Origin: Kitasatospora aureofaciens
GTDB lineage: Bacteria; Actinomycetota; Actinomycetes; Streptomycetales; Streptomycetaceae
DNA: 56,079 bases
NCBI RefSeq assembly: GCF_019192735.1
Contig: NZ_JAHTKP010000050.1
Coordinates: 1-56,079, forward strand
Direction: 5' to 3'
Below, one piece after another: positions 45,312-55,998 of this stretch. How positions within the stretch are numbered: the stretch's first letter is position 1; each line of letters opens with the position of its first letter. The translations under genes and the position numbers were made by a program. The notes below the pieces were generated by a model that was given only the letters and a program-made list of their open reading frames with translations, was not told the DNA's origin and did no database searches.

Positions 45312-47180
45312 TCAGCCGGGATAGAAGAACGCGCTCGCTCGGTCCGGCAGCGTGACCTCTCGCCACTGACTGCTGATCAGCCGGTAGATCTTGCTGTCCG
45401 CGTTCTGGAGCGCGAGCACCGGCGGCGCCTGGATCAGCACGTCCCCACGGTTCTCGGAGGCCGCGACGCTGACCATGCCCTCGCCGCTCTGCAGCGGGGC
45501 GTCGGTGTTCTGCGAGCCGTCGGTGCTGATGTAGTGCAGCTGCGGGAGCCGGTCGGCCTCCTTGCCGAGCACGAGCAGCTGGTCGGACTCCGCCCAGGAC
45601 AGCGAGGAGACGTCGGTGAGCGCGGGCGCGGCCGGGCGCAGCCCGGTGATCCGCGCGGTCGGCGCCTCCGGGGTGCCGCCGTGCTCGACCAGCCCGAACA
45701 TCAGCGACCGGCCGACGCCGCCCTGGTTCTTCACCACGAGGGCGGCCCGGGCCCCGTCCGAGGAGACCTTGAGCATCTGCACGCTCACGCTCTGACCGTC
45801 CGGGCCCTCGACCGGCACGGTGTAGCTCTTGTTGCCGCGGACCATCACCACGCGCGGGGCGTCCGGGTTGCGGTCCACGACCCAGAGGTCGCCGCGGCCG
45901 TCCCAGCTGGGCGAGGTGAGCCCGTCCTCGCCGGAGCGCACCGCCGAGGTGAGCACCGGCTCGGGCATGGCGACCGCGCTGTCGGACAGCGGCACCGACC
46001 AGAGCTGGTGGCCGTCGCGGCTGATCGCGGCGGCCTGCGAGCCGTCCCGGCGGACCGCGATGGTGCCCAGCGGCTGCTTGCCGGCCGGCTGCGGCTTGCC
46101 GAGGACGCCGTGGACGGTGTTGTTCGACGAGTCGTTGATCTGCAGCAGGATGCCGTTGTCGGCACGCTGGAAGTACTGCTGCCCGCCGGCCGCGCCGACC
46201 AGGGCGCCGGGGCCGGTGAACGGCGCGTCGCTACGGCTGGCGTTGCAGCTGCCGCGCTGCCCCTTCAGCTCCAGCTTCTCGACCTGGCCCTTGCCCTGGT
46301 CGGCGAGGGTGTAGAAGAGCTGGGTCGCCATCCGCCGGCAGGACATCGCCTCGGTGAGGTCGGTGCCGACGAGCTGCACGTGGGCCACCCGGCCGTCGTC
46401 GACGCTGACCTTGTCGACGCCGACGCCGTTCGGGAAGGCGGTCTGGACGACCGGCGCGAGCCAGGTCGAGGGCCCGCCGACCAGGGCCTTGGCAGCCGAG
46501 GTCAGCGGGTCTATTCGGCGCCGCAGGTAGATCGGGTCGGCGATCAACACCTGCTGGGCGGCGGCCCCGCCGACGGCCGACGGGTCGGCCGACGTGTAGA
46601 AGAACCGGTCCACCTGGCGGTAGCTGTTGCGGAAGTTGGTCTCGTTCATGATCAGACCGGAGGGCAGCTTGTCGATCCGCCACTCCCCGTCCTTCTGCCG
46701 GACGAAGGTGAAGTCGGACGAGACCGTGCGCTGGCCCCCCACCAGACGGTACGAGTGCTTCTCGTCGACCTTCGCGACCACCTGTCCGGTGAGGGAAGCG
46801 GACACCGTGGTGTCCGTCTCCGAGACGTCCTGGCCGGCCTGCATGGCGGGGGTGGCGGAGAGCACCTCGATGCCCGCGTCCGGGTTCCAGTTCGCGGCGG
46901 CGTCCGGGGTGAGGTACTTGCGCGCGGTGTCGTAGCTCTCGTCGGCGGTCACCGCGTCCAGGAACCCGGCCAGCAGGTCGCGCGGCTTGGCGCCCTTGGC
47001 GGGTGCCACCGGGAAGACCCGCACCTGCAGGTTCTTGTCGGACGACCCCTGCGACAGCTCGACCCTGGTGATGCCGCCGGAGTCCGGCATGGCCGCGCAG
47101 CCGCCGGCCAGCAGGGCGCCCAGCACCCCGCCGGCCACCGCCGTGAGCCGCGGATCAATCCTGCTGCTCGTCCTTCGCAC
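45312..47180 (-). CDS. lpqB: Lipoprotein LpqB, partner of MtrAB
   Basis: 622 aa from a GTG at 47180 with GGAGGGG seven bases upstream. The lipoprotein signal ends LGALLAGGC, so Cys28 is lipidated. A GerMN-type domain (about 200-310) and a C-terminal beta-propeller-like region (repeats such as LTSPSWDGRGDLWVVDRNPD) follow. In actinobacteria LpqB is extracytoplasmic and modulates the sensor MtrB. Its start overlaps the end of mtrB by 26 bp, so the three genes mtrA-mtrB-lpqB form one operon. It converges with the ComF gene. Confidence 0.95.
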   Translation of the reverse strand: MRRTSSRIDPRLTAVAGGVLGALLAGGCAAMPDSGGITRVELSQGSSDKNLQVRVFPVAPAKGAKPRDLLAGFLDAVTADESYDTARKYLTPDAAANWNPDAGIEVLSATPAMQAGQDVSETDTTVSASLTGQVVAKVDEKHSYRLVGGQRTVSSDFTFVRQKDGEWRIDKLPSGLIMNETNFRNSYRQVDRFFYTSADPSAVGGAAAQQVLIADPIYLRRRIDPLTSAAKALVGGPSTWLAPVVQTAFPNGVGVDKVSVDDGRVAHVQLVGTDLTEAMSCRRMATQLFYTLADQGKGQVEKLELKGQRGSCNASRSDAPFTGPGALVGAAGGQQYFQRADNGILLQINDSSNNTVHGVLGKPQPAGKQPLGTIAVRRDGSQAAAISRDGHQLWSVPLSDSAVAMPEPVLTSAVRSGEDGLTSPSWDGRGDLWVVDRNPDAPRVVMVRGNKSYTVPVEGPDGQSVSVQMLKVSSDGARAALVVKNQGGVGRSLMFGLVEHGGTPEAPTARITGLRPAAPALTDVSSLSWAESDQLLVLGKEADRLPQLHYISTDGSQNTDAPLQSGEGMVSVAASENRGDVLIQAPPVLALQNADSKIYRLISSQWREVTLPDRASAFFYPG

Positions 47181-49269
47181 GCTGCGACCCCTCCGTGTCC
47201 GTGCCGCCCGTCAGGTCCGGCTCCGCCGTGCGCTGTGCCACCGACGGCCGTCCGGGCGTCGGGTCCACCATGACCTGGGCGCCGGTGGCACCGTACCCGG
47301 CCCCCGCGGTGCGCACGTCCGACGGGTCGGAGCGCGGGCCCTCGGGCAGCCGCTGCTTGGCCAGACCGGGGCCGATGGTCAGCACCCCGCCGAGGCCGCT
47401 GCCGAAGCCGTTGCCGGTGCTTTCGGGCGTCTCGGCCTGCTCCTCGGCGGCGCTCAGGGCGGTCGCGCCGGCCGGGCTGATCGCCCGCCGGTACGGCGTG
47501 CCGTAGGTGCCGAGGCCCCGGTTGTTGCGCGAGTCCTCCGGCTCCAGCCGGAACGGTGCCCGGCTGATCTCGCCGCCGCGGGTACGCGGCAGGGTGAGCC
47601 GGAAGTGCGAGCCGCCGCCGGGCTCGCCCCAGGCCTGGAGCCAGCCGCCGTGCAGGTGCGCGTCCTCGACGGCGATGGACAGGCCGAGGCCGGTGCCGCC
47701 GGTGGTCCGCACCCGGGACGGGTCGGCCCGCCAGAAGCGGTGGAACACCCGGGACGCCTCGCCCGGCTTGAGGCCGATGCCGTAGTCGCGCACGCCGACC
47801 GCGACCGCGCCGTCGGCCGAACCCAGCCGGACCACGACGTCCCGGCCCTCGCCGTGCTCCAGCGCGTTGACCACCAGGTTGCGCAGGATGCGCTCGATCC
47901 GGCGGGAGTCCACCTCGGCCACCACCGGCTCGCCGTCGCCGCGGATCACCACGGCGCTGCCCTTGGCCTGGGCGAGCGGGTCGGCGGCCTCCACCACGCG
48001 GGCGACGATCTCGCGCAGGTCCACCGGCTCGGCGTCCAGGATCGCGGCGCCGGCGTCGAAGCGGCTGATCTCCAGCAGGTCGGCGAGCAGCGACTCGAAG
48101 CGGTCCAGCTGGCCCTGGAGCAGCTCCGCCGAGCGGGCCGCCATCGGGTCCAGGTCCTCGCGGCTGTCGTAGATCAGGTCGGCGGCCATCCGGACCGTGG
48201 TCAGCGGGGTGCGCAGCTCGTGCGAGACGTCCGAGACGAAGCGCCGCTGCACCCGGGACAGCTCCTCCAGCTGGCGGATCTGTGCCTGCAGCGCGTTGGC
48301 CATCCGGTTGAACGACTCGCCGAGGCGGGCGATGTCGTCGGTGCCGGTGACCTTCATCCGCTCTTCCAGGTGCCCGTCGGCGAGCCGCTCGGAGATGCCG
48401 GCGGCCATCCGGACCGGGGTGACCACCTGGCGCACCACGACCCAGGCGATGCCGCCCATCAGGATCACCACGAACACGCCGGCGGTCGCCAGGGTGCCGG
48501 TGATCAGGTTGAGGGTGTCCGTCTCCTGGCCGAAGGAGAACACGTAGAACAGCTGGTAGCTGGTGCCGGCCGGGCCGACGAACTGCATGCCGAGGGCCAG
48601 CCCGGGCTCGGTGTGCCCGCCGCTCTCGGCGGAGCGGTGGATCCGGGTCGGCTGGTCGAACATCTGGCCGGGCTCGGCGTACAGCTTGGCCCGCAGGGTG
48701 TCGGGGACGCTGCTGGGCAGGATGTCGCCCGAGTAGCGCGGGCCGAACCCGACCGCGTCCGGCATCACGGTCTGGCCGGTGCCGGGCATCATCGCGATCA
48801 CCGAGTAGACCGTCTGCCCGCTCGCCGCCAGGTCGTTGACCTGCCGGAGCAGCCAGGTGCCGATCTCGTCGGTGCTCGGGTCCGACGCACCGCCGACCCG
48901 CAGCCGCTGGTCCTTGGCCTCGTCGATCTTCTTCAGCTCGGCCTGGAACCCGATCCTGGCCTGCTCGCGGGCGGAGGCCAGCTTGGTGTCCAGCAGGCCG
49001 GTACGCACCTGCGCCACCACGACCACGCCGAGCACCAGCACGACCGCGATGGACGCCAGCAGGGAGACCGCGACCACGCGCAGCTGGATCGAGCGGCGGT
49101 ACAGCGCCGTCACGCGGTGCGTGGGACGGCGCAGCTGACGGGTCGCCAGCGCGAGCATCGCCGCCGGGCCGCGCCGGCGGCGGGTGGTCGAACTCAGCAC
49201 GTCCCCGCGCACGGCGTCGGCCCCGTCGGTCGCGGAACCCGACGGGGCTGCGTCAGCCTCGTGCGTCAC
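47155..49269 (-). CDS. mtrB: Sensor histidine kinase MtrB
   Basis: 704 aa from a GTG one base after the mtrA stop. Two membrane segments (about 63-87 and 258-280) flank an extracellular sensor domain. HAMP follows (about 280-332), then the dimerisation domain with phospho-His350 in VSDVSHELRTPLTT. The ATPase domain has NLVVNALEHGEG, DYGIGL and GGTGLGLSIA. A long disordered C-terminal tail extends beyond the kinase core, as in streptomycete MtrB. MtrB senses envelope or osmotic cues and phosphorylates MtrA. Confidence 0.97.
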   Translation of the reverse strand: MTHEADAAPSGSATDGADAVRGDVLSSTTRRRRGPAAMLALATRQLRRPTHRVTALYRRSIQLRVVAVSLLASIAVVLVLGVVVVAQVRTGLLDTKLASAREQARIGFQAELKKIDEAKDQRLRVGGASDPSTDEIGTWLLRQVNDLAASGQTVYSVIAMMPGTGQTVMPDAVGFGPRYSGDILPSSVPDTLRAKLYAEPGQMFDQPTRIHRSAESGGHTEPGLALGMQFVGPAGTSYQLFYVFSFGQETDTLNLITGTLATAGVFVVILMGGIAWVVVRQVVTPVRMAAGISERLADGHLEERMKVTGTDDIARLGESFNRMANALQAQIRQLEELSRVQRRFVSDVSHELRTPLTTVRMAADLIYDSREDLDPMAARSAELLQGQLDRFESLLADLLEISRFDAGAAILDAEPVDLREIVARVVEAADPLAQAKGSAVVIRGDGEPVVAEVDSRRIERILRNLVVNALEHGEGRDVVVRLGSADGAVAVGVRDYGIGLKPGEASRVFHRFWRADPSRVRTTGGTGLGLSIAVEDAHLHGGWLQAWGEPGGGSHFRLTLPRTRGGEISRAPFRLEPEDSRNNRGLGTYGTPYRRAISPAGATALSAAEEQAETPESTGNGFGSGLGGVLTIGPGLAKQRLPEGPRSDPSDVRTAGAGYGATGAQVMVDPTPGRPSVAQRTAEPDLTGGTDTEGSQRAKDEQQD

Positions 49270-49270
49270 G

Positions 49271-49948
49271 TCAGCTGGGTCCGGCCTTGTAGCCGACGCC
49301 GCGGACGGTCACCACGATCTCGGGGCGCTCCGGATCCTTCTCGATCTTGGACCGCAGGCGCTGCACGTGGACGTTGACGAGCCGGGTGTCCGCCGCGTGG
49401 CGGTAGCCCCAGACCTGCTCCAGCAGCACCTCGCGGGTGAACACCTGCCAGGGCTTGCGGGCCAGCGCGACCAGCAGGTCGAACTCCAGCGGGGTCAGCG
49501 GGATGCCCCGGCCGTCCCGCTTCACCGAGTGGCCGGCCACGTCGATCACCAGATCGCCTATGGTCAGCTGCTCGGGGGTCGGCTCCTCGGCGCGGCGCAG
49601 CCGGGCGCGCACCCGGGCCACCAGCTCCTTGGGCTTGAACGGCTTGGTGACGTAGTCGTCGGCACCCGACTCCAGGCCCACCACGACGTCGACCGTGTCG
49701 GTCTTCGCGGTCAGCATGACGATCGGGATGCCGGACTCCGCCCGGATCTGCCGGCAGACGTCGATACCGTCCCTGCCGGGCAGCATCAGGTCCAGCAGGA
49801 CCAGGTCGGGCTTGGTCTCCCGGAACGCGGCTAGCGCCCTGTCCCCATCCGCGACGAAAAACGGCTCAAAACCCTCACCACGCAGCACGATGCCGAGCAT
49901 CTCGGCCAGTGCGGAGTCGTCATCAACGACGAGGACGCGTCCCTTCAT
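49271..49948 (-). CDS. mtrA: Response regulator MtrA (OmpR family)
   Basis: 225 aa, nearly invariant in actinobacteria. The receiver domain has acidic pocket VVDDDSALAEML, phospho-Asp53 in LVLLDLMLPG and Lys in VTKPFKPKEL. The winged-helix DNA-binding domain ends RGVGYKAGPS. It controls cell-wall, division and, in streptomycetes, development and antibiotic genes. It heads the mtrAB-lpqB operon. Confidence 0.98.
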   Translation of the reverse strand: MKGRVLVVDDDSALAEMLGIVLRGEGFEPFFVADGDRALAAFRETKPDLVLLDLMLPGRDGIDVCRQIRAESGIPIVMLTAKTDTVDVVVGLESGADDYVTKPFKPKELVARVRARLRRAEEPTPEQLTIGDLVIDVAGHSVKRDGRGIPLTPLEFDLLVALARKPWQVFTREVLLEQVWGYRHAADTRLVNVHVQRLRSKIEKDPERPEIVVTVRGVGYKAGPS

Positions 49949-49970
49949 GCGTCCATCCTCTCATTACCGG

Positions 49971-49998
49971 ATTGTGACCTGCCGCACAGCAGTGCCAA
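49971..49998 (-). promoter_or_regulatory. Possible mtrA promoter
   Basis: On the minus strand TTGGCA (49998-49993) and CACAAT (49976-49971) are 16 bases apart, about 22 bases before the ATG at 49948. The divergent gap to the next gene runs 49949-50236 and holds no other feature I can name. Confidence 0.45.
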
Positions 49999-50236
49999 TG
50001 CTCCATAACGGCCAACTCCCTTCTTCGGTGAATTCCGGCCATACCAGGCGAATAAGCCCCGACCGAACGCCTCCGAACCGTCCCGGAGTCACGCCCCGAC
50101 CCCCGTGACACCCCCGTTTCCGATCAGCAACCGGATACCCCTGGGGACTGTCGGCGCCCCATGGCACGATGGGCGCTGCGCGCGGGTGAAAGATCCACCC
50201 GGACCCGTGCACCAGGACGCCCTCCGAGGAGCAGTG

Positions 50237-51448
50237 ATGACCGACACTCCGGGCTGGGCCTCGCCCAGCTCGTCCGAGCCGCCCCGCGACGACGCCCGGC
50301 CCCCGGCCGACGCGCCCGCCGCCGTGCCCGGGCAGTCGGCACCACCCCAGGGCGCCCCCGTCCCGCCCCCCGCCTGGGGCGGACCGCAGGTCCCGCCCGC
50401 CCGGCCCGGCTGGGGCGGCCCGCCGCCCGGCCCGCAGGGCCCGTACGGACCGTACGGCCAGGCGCCCTACGGCTGGGGGCCGCCGCCGAGCCCCAAGCCC
50501 GGCATCATCCCGCTGCGTCCGCTCGGCCTCGGCGAACTCCTCGACGGCTCCGTCGCCACCATCCGCAAGCACTGGCGCACCGCGCTCGGCCTCTCGCTGG
50601 GCATCGCCGTGCTCCAGCAGGCCGGCGGCATCGGCGCCGAGCTGCTGATCGGCGGCAAGACCGGCGACTTCACCACGGTCGTGGTCGCCCTGGCCCGGAT
50701 GCCCCTCGACCTGCTGCTCGGCGTCATCGCGAGCGCGCTGCTGACCGTGGTCGTCAGCCGCGCCATCCTCGGACAGTCCGTGACGCTCCGGGAGGCCTGG
50801 CGCGACTCCGGCCCCCGGCTGCTCCAGCTGCTCGGGCTGAGCCTGCTGACCGGCCTGATCACCGGCGGTGTCGTCCTGCTCGGCTTCGCCCCGCTGATCG
50901 GCTACGAGATGGCCGGCGCGAAGTCGCCCGCGATCGTCGGCCTGCTGGTGATCGTCGGACTGCTCAGCCTCCCGGTCGGCGCCTGGCTCTGGATCCAGCT
51001 CAGCCTCGCCGCGCCCGCCCTGATGCTGGAGAAGCAGGGCGTCATCACGGCGCTGTCCCGCTCCCGCCGGCTGGTCCGCGGCGCGTGGTGGCGGATCTTC
51101 GGCATCAACCTGCTCAGCAAGCTGATCTCCTTCATCGTCTCGTTCGTCATCGCGATCCCGTTCACCGTGATCGGCCTGGTGGTCGGCTTCGGCGACCTCC
51201 AGCGGCAGGCCGCGAGCGGCGGCGAGACCACGGTCCCCATGACGATGCTGATCGCCGCGGCCATCGCCGGGGTCATCGCCGCCACCATCACCGTCCCCTT
51301 TTCCGCGGGCATCGGCGTGCTGCTCTACGTCGACCAGCGGATCCGCCGCGAGGCCCTGGACATCGAGCTCGCCCGCGCCGCCGGCCTGCCCGAGTACGGC
51401 GGCACCGGGTGGAGCGGCCGGCCCGGCCCCGACCCGACGAGGCTCTGA
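50237..51448 (+). CDS. Multipass membrane protein with proline-rich N-terminus
   Basis: 403 aa from the ATG at 50237 (GAGGAG upstream). The first about 90 residues are Pro/Gly/Tyr-rich and cytoplasmic (GPYGPYGQAPYGWGPPP). At least six hydrophobic segments follow in a repeated two-helix pattern similar to the glycerophosphodiester phosphodiesterase membrane-domain-like families (IIPLRPLGLGELLDGSVATI, then ALSRSRRLVRGAWWRIFGIN). It is conserved next to mtrAB in streptomycetes and starts the MoxR/DUF58 operon. No catalytic function is assigned. Confidence 0.85.
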   Translation: MTDTPGWASPSSSEPPRDDARPPADAPAAVPGQSAPPQGAPVPPPAWGGPQVPPARPGWGGPPPGPQGPYGPYGQAPYGWGPPPSPKPGIIPLRPLGLGELLDGSVATIRKHWRTALGLSLGIAVLQQAGGIGAELLIGGKTGDFTTVVVALARMPLDLLLGVIASALLTVVVSRAILGQSVTLREAWRDSGPRLLQLLGLSLLTGLITGGVVLLGFAPLIGYEMAGAKSPAIVGLLVIVGLLSLPVGAWLWIQLSLAAPALMLEKQGVITALSRSRRLVRGAWWRIFGINLLSKLISFIVSFVIAIPFTVIGLVVGFGDLQRQAASGGETTVPMTMLIAAAIAGVIAATITVPFSAGIGVLLYVDQRIRREALDIELARAAGLPEYGGTGWSGRPGPDPTRL

Positions 51449-51453
51449 CCCGG

Positions 51454-52125
51454 ATGCCCACCTGGGGGGACAGGCTCCTCGCCGCGGGTGGCGCCCCGGT
51501 CACCGTCCCACGTGACCCGGCGCGCGACGCCGCCCGCGACGAGCTGCTCAACGCCGACTACCACCGGCACGACCCGAGCCTCGTGCAGCGGGTCATGGAC
51601 TGGCTGAACGAGCGCTTCACCGATGCGCTCGACACCGTCGCCGGTGGCGGCACCAACGGCACCACCGGACTGATCTTCTTCCTGGTCGTGGCCGTCCTGA
51701 TCGCCGCCGCGGTCTGGTGGCGGCTCGGCGCGCCCAAGCGGGCCGCCCGCACCGTCCTCGGCGTCTACGGCACCGACGGGCCGCGCAGCGCCGACCAGCA
51801 CCGCGCGGACGCCGAACGGCACGCCGACGCCGGGCGCTGGGCCGACGCCGTCCGCGAGCAGATGCGCGCCCTGGTCCGGGCCCTGGAGGAGCGCACCCTG
51901 CTCGACGTCCGCCCCGGCCGCACCGCCGACGAGGCCGCCGCCAAGGCCGGCCGGGCCCTGCCCGAGCACGCCGCCGCGCTGGCCGCCGCCGCCCGCGCCT
52001 TCGACGACATCGCCTTCGGCGAGCGCACCGCCGACCGGGCCGCGTACGAGTCGCTGCGCGACCTCGACAAGGCCCTGGAGCGCACCCGCCCGGCCCTCGC
52101 CCCGGCCTCGGAAGGGGCGGCATGA
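51454..52125 (+). CDS. DUF4129 domain membrane protein
   Basis: 223 aa, start 6 bp after the previous stop. One membrane helix (about 70-87: TGLIFFLVVAVLIAAAVWW) is followed by a DUF4129-type cytoplasmic helical domain (DAGRWADAVREQMRALVRAL, LLDVRPGRTADEAA, FDDIAFGERTADRAAYESL). DUF4129 proteins accompany DUF58, MoxR and transglutaminase-like proteins in cell-envelope clusters. It overlaps the next gene by 4 bp. Confidence 0.88.
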   Translation: MPTWGDRLLAAGGAPVTVPRDPARDAARDELLNADYHRHDPSLVQRVMDWLNERFTDALDTVAGGGTNGTTGLIFFLVVAVLIAAAVWWRLGAPKRAARTVLGVYGTDGPRSADQHRADAERHADAGRWADAVREQMRALVRALEERTLLDVRPGRTADEAAAKAGRALPEHAAALAAAARAFDDIAFGERTADRAAYESLRDLDKALERTRPALAPASEGAA

Positions 52126-53350
52126 CCAGCACCGCACCCGCCACGCCTGGCACCCAGGAGCCCATGGCCGCCGGCCCCGGCACCCCGGCCCCCAGCAGCC
52201 TGGCCCCCACCGGCCGCGGCCTCTGGCGCCGCGCCCGCTGGTACCTGGCCGCCGTCGCGTTCGTCCTGCTCGGCGCCGTCGTCGTGGCAGGCCTCAGCCA
52301 GGACCGCCGCTACCCGCCCCTCGACCCGCGCTCGTACGACCAGGACGGCGCCCACGCCGTCGTCGCCCTGCTCGAACAGCGCGGCGTCAACGCCACCCTC
52401 ACCACCGACGCCACCGCCCGCCCCACCGGCGCCGACACCCTCGTGCTCCCCGAGCCCGACCTGCTCAGCGCCGACGAGCTGCGCGCCGTCGCCGCCGCCC
52501 GGCACACCCGGCTGGTCCTCATCGCCCCCGGCCCGGCCGCGCTCAGCGCGCTCGTCCCCGGCGTCCGCCCCGCCGAGGAGCGCAGCACCCCGGCGTACGC
52601 CACCGTCCGCTCCACCGAACCGCAGTGCTCGCTCCCCGAGGCCACCCGGGCCGGCAGCGCCCACCTCGGCGGACTGCTCTACACCAGCGGCAGCCGCGGC
52701 GAGGGCTGCTACCCGCGCAGCCACGCCTACCCGCTGGTCAGCGCCCCCACCGGGAGCGGCGACGTGATCGTGCTCGGCAGCGGCGAGCTCCTCCAGAACC
52801 AGGAGCTTGCCAACGACGGCGACGCCTCCCTCGCTCTCGGCCTGCTCGGCTCCCAGCCGCACCTCACCTGGCACCTGCCGGACTACGGCTCGCCGGTCGC
52901 CGAGACCACCCGCACCCGGACGCTCTCCGACCTCATCCCGGCCGGCTGGCACTGGGCCACCGTGCAACTCGCCGTCGCCGCCGCCCTGGCCGCCCTCTGG
53001 CGCGCCCGCCGGCTCGGCCCGGTGATCAGCGAGAACCTGCCCGTGGTGGTCCGCGCCGCCGAGACCACCGAGGGCCGTGCCCGGCTCTACCGCCGCGCCA
53101 AGGCCCGCGGCCGCGCCGCCCAGGCCCTGCGCCGCGCCGCCGCCCACCGCCTCGCCCCCGCCCTGGGCGTCCCGCTCAACGCCGGCGCACCCGCCCCCGA
53201 CGCACTATGCGCAGCCGTCGCCGACCGCCTCGCCGCGCGCACCGCCGGCGACGTACGGGCCCTCCTCTACGGCCCCGACCCGACCGACGACGCCGCGCTG
53301 CTGCGGCTCGCCGACGACCTCGACGCCCTCGAAAGGCAGGTACGGAAGCC

Positions 53351-53354
<4 letters not shown>
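52122..53354 (+). CDS. DUF4350 domain protein
   Basis: 410 aa, start in an ATGA overlap. There is an N-terminal membrane helix (about 39-58), an extracytoplasmic DUF4350 region (PLDPRSYDQDGAHAVVALLE, TDTLVLPEPD-type GADTLVLPEPDLLSADELR), a second helix near residue 285 (TVQLAVAAALAALWRARRLG) and a cytoplasmic tail. It is a standard member of actinobacterial MoxR operons. The function is unknown. It overlaps the MoxR gene by 4 bp. Confidence 0.88.
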
Positions 53355-54367
<1,013 letters not shown>

Positions 54368-54407
54368 CCCACCGCACCCCTTCCGGGGACCCGAAGGAGC
54401 GCACCGC

Positions 54408-55718
54408 ATGGCCCTCACCGGGCGAACCGCCCTGATCGCCGCGCTCGGCGCGCTCGTCGTGGGCCTGTTGCTGCCGTCCTGGGCCGGGATCGGCGCCGTC
54501 ACCGGCGCCGTCCTGCTCGCCGTCGTCGTCGACCTGGTGCTCGCCGCCCCCGTCCGCAGCCTCTGGCTCGGCCGGGGCGGCACCACCACGGTCCGGCTCG
54601 GCGAGCCCGCGCCGGTCGAACTGACCGTCACCAACCCGTCCGGACGCCTCCTCCGCGCCCAACTCCGCGACGCCTGGGCCCCGTCCGCCTGGCGGCCCGG
54701 CACCGCCGGCACCGCCTCCCGGCACACCCTGCACATCCCCGGCGGCGAACGGCGCCGCGCCACCACCGTGCTCACCCCGACGCGCCGCGGCGACCACCAC
54801 GCGCACAAGGTGACGATCCGTTCGCTCGGCCCGCTCGGCCTGGCCGGCCGTCAGGGCTCGCACCTCGCCCCCTGGACGGTCCGCGCGCTGCCGCCGTTCG
54901 CCAGCCGGAAACACCTGCCCTCCCGACTCGCCCGACTGCGTGAACTCGACGGCCGCACCTCGGTGCTGACCCGCGGCCAGGGCACCGAGTTCGACTCCCT
55001 GCGCGAATACCTGCCCGGCGACGACGTCCGCTCCATCGACTGGCGCGCCAGCGCCCGCCGGCACACCGTCGCCGTCCGCACCTGGCGCCCCGAACGCGAC
55101 CGGCACATCCTCGTCGTCCTCGACACCGGCCGCACCTCCGCCGGCCGGGTCGGCGACGCTCCCCGCCTCGACGCCTCCCTCGACGCCGCCCTGCTGCTCA
55201 CCGCCCTCGCCACCCGCGCCGGCGACCGCGTCGACCTGCTCGCCCACGACCTCCGCCAGCGCGCCTCGGTGGCCGGCCGCTCCCCCAGCGAGATCCTGCC
55301 CGCGTTCACCAACGCGATGGCCCTCCTGGAGCCCGCGCTCTACGAGACCGACATGCGCGCGCTGGTCGCCACCGCACTGAAAATGGCGCCGCACCGATCC
55401 CTCATCGTCCTGCTCACCGGCCTCGACGCCGGCCCCGTCGAAGACGGCCTGCTCCCGCTGCTCCCCCAGCTCGTCAAGCGCCACGAGGTCGTCCTGGCCT
55501 CGGTCGCCGACCCGTACCTCGACGAACTCGCCGCCGGCCGCGGCACCGTCGAGGCTGTCTACGGCGCCGCCGCCGCCGAACAGACCCGCGCCGACCGCCG
55601 CCACACCGCCGACCGCCTCACCCGCCACGGCGTCACCGTCCTCGACGCTTCACCCGCCAAGCTCGCCCCCGCCCTCGCCGACACCTACCTGGCCCTGAAG
55701 GCAGCCGGCCGCCTCTGA
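54408..55718 (+). CDS. DUF58 domain protein
   Basis: 436 aa. Two N-terminal hydrophobic helices (about 8-22 and 26-46) are followed by a beta-sandwich segment and the DUF58 hallmark FDSLREYLPGDDVRSIDWRA. A von Willebrand A-like region (HILVVLDTGRTSAGRVGDA) completes it. DUF58 proteins are the partners of MoxR ATPases. The gap after the MoxR gene is 40 bp with its own AAGGAG before the ATG. A terminator follows. Confidence 0.94.
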   Translation: MALTGRTALIAALGALVVGLLLPSWAGIGAVTGAVLLAVVVDLVLAAPVRSLWLGRGGTTTVRLGEPAPVELTVTNPSGRLLRAQLRDAWAPSAWRPGTAGTASRHTLHIPGGERRRATTVLTPTRRGDHHAHKVTIRSLGPLGLAGRQGSHLAPWTVRALPPFASRKHLPSRLARLRELDGRTSVLTRGQGTEFDSLREYLPGDDVRSIDWRASARRHTVAVRTWRPERDRHILVVLDTGRTSAGRVGDAPRLDASLDAALLLTALATRAGDRVDLLAHDLRQRASVAGRSPSEILPAFTNAMALLEPALYETDMRALVATALKMAPHRSLIVLLTGLDAGPVEDGLLPLLPQLVKRHEVVLASVADPYLDELAAGRGTVEAVYGAAAAEQTRADRRHTADRLTRHGVTVLDASPAKLAPALADTYLALKAAGRL

Positions 55719-55749
55719 GAACCCCCTCTCAGAACTCCCCGAAAAGACG

Positions 55750-55777
55750 AAAGGGCACCTCGATTGAGGTGCCCTTT
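55750..55777 (+). terminator. Terminator of the MoxR/DUF58 operon
   Basis: A perfect 12-bp stem (AAAGGGCACCTC, 55750-55761, with 55766-55777, loop GATT), 31 bp after the stop at 55718. The region 55778-55955 holds no gene. Confidence 0.85.
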
Positions 55778-55955
55778 GTCGTATCTGACGGGCTTCGGGG
55801 GCGACGGCTGCAGCCCCCCCTCCGCGGCCGTCTCAGGATGTCCGAGAGGGCCCTTGCAGCCCCTTCTCGGGGCCCTGTCAATTTCCCGTTCCTGCGTTCC
55901 TGCGAACGCCGTTGAACGCCGTGGCATAGCGAAGTGCCGGCGTACCGGAAACGCA

Positions 55956-55989
55956 AAGAACCCCCATCCGGAATCGGATGGGGGTTCTT
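55956..55989 (-). terminator. Terminator of the rRNA operon
   Basis: A perfect 15-bp stem (AAGAACCCCCATCCG, 55956-55970, with 55975-55989, loop GAAT), about 10 bp downstream of the 5S rRNA 3' end on the minus strand. Confidence 0.88.
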
Positions 55990-55998
55990 CGGAATGAT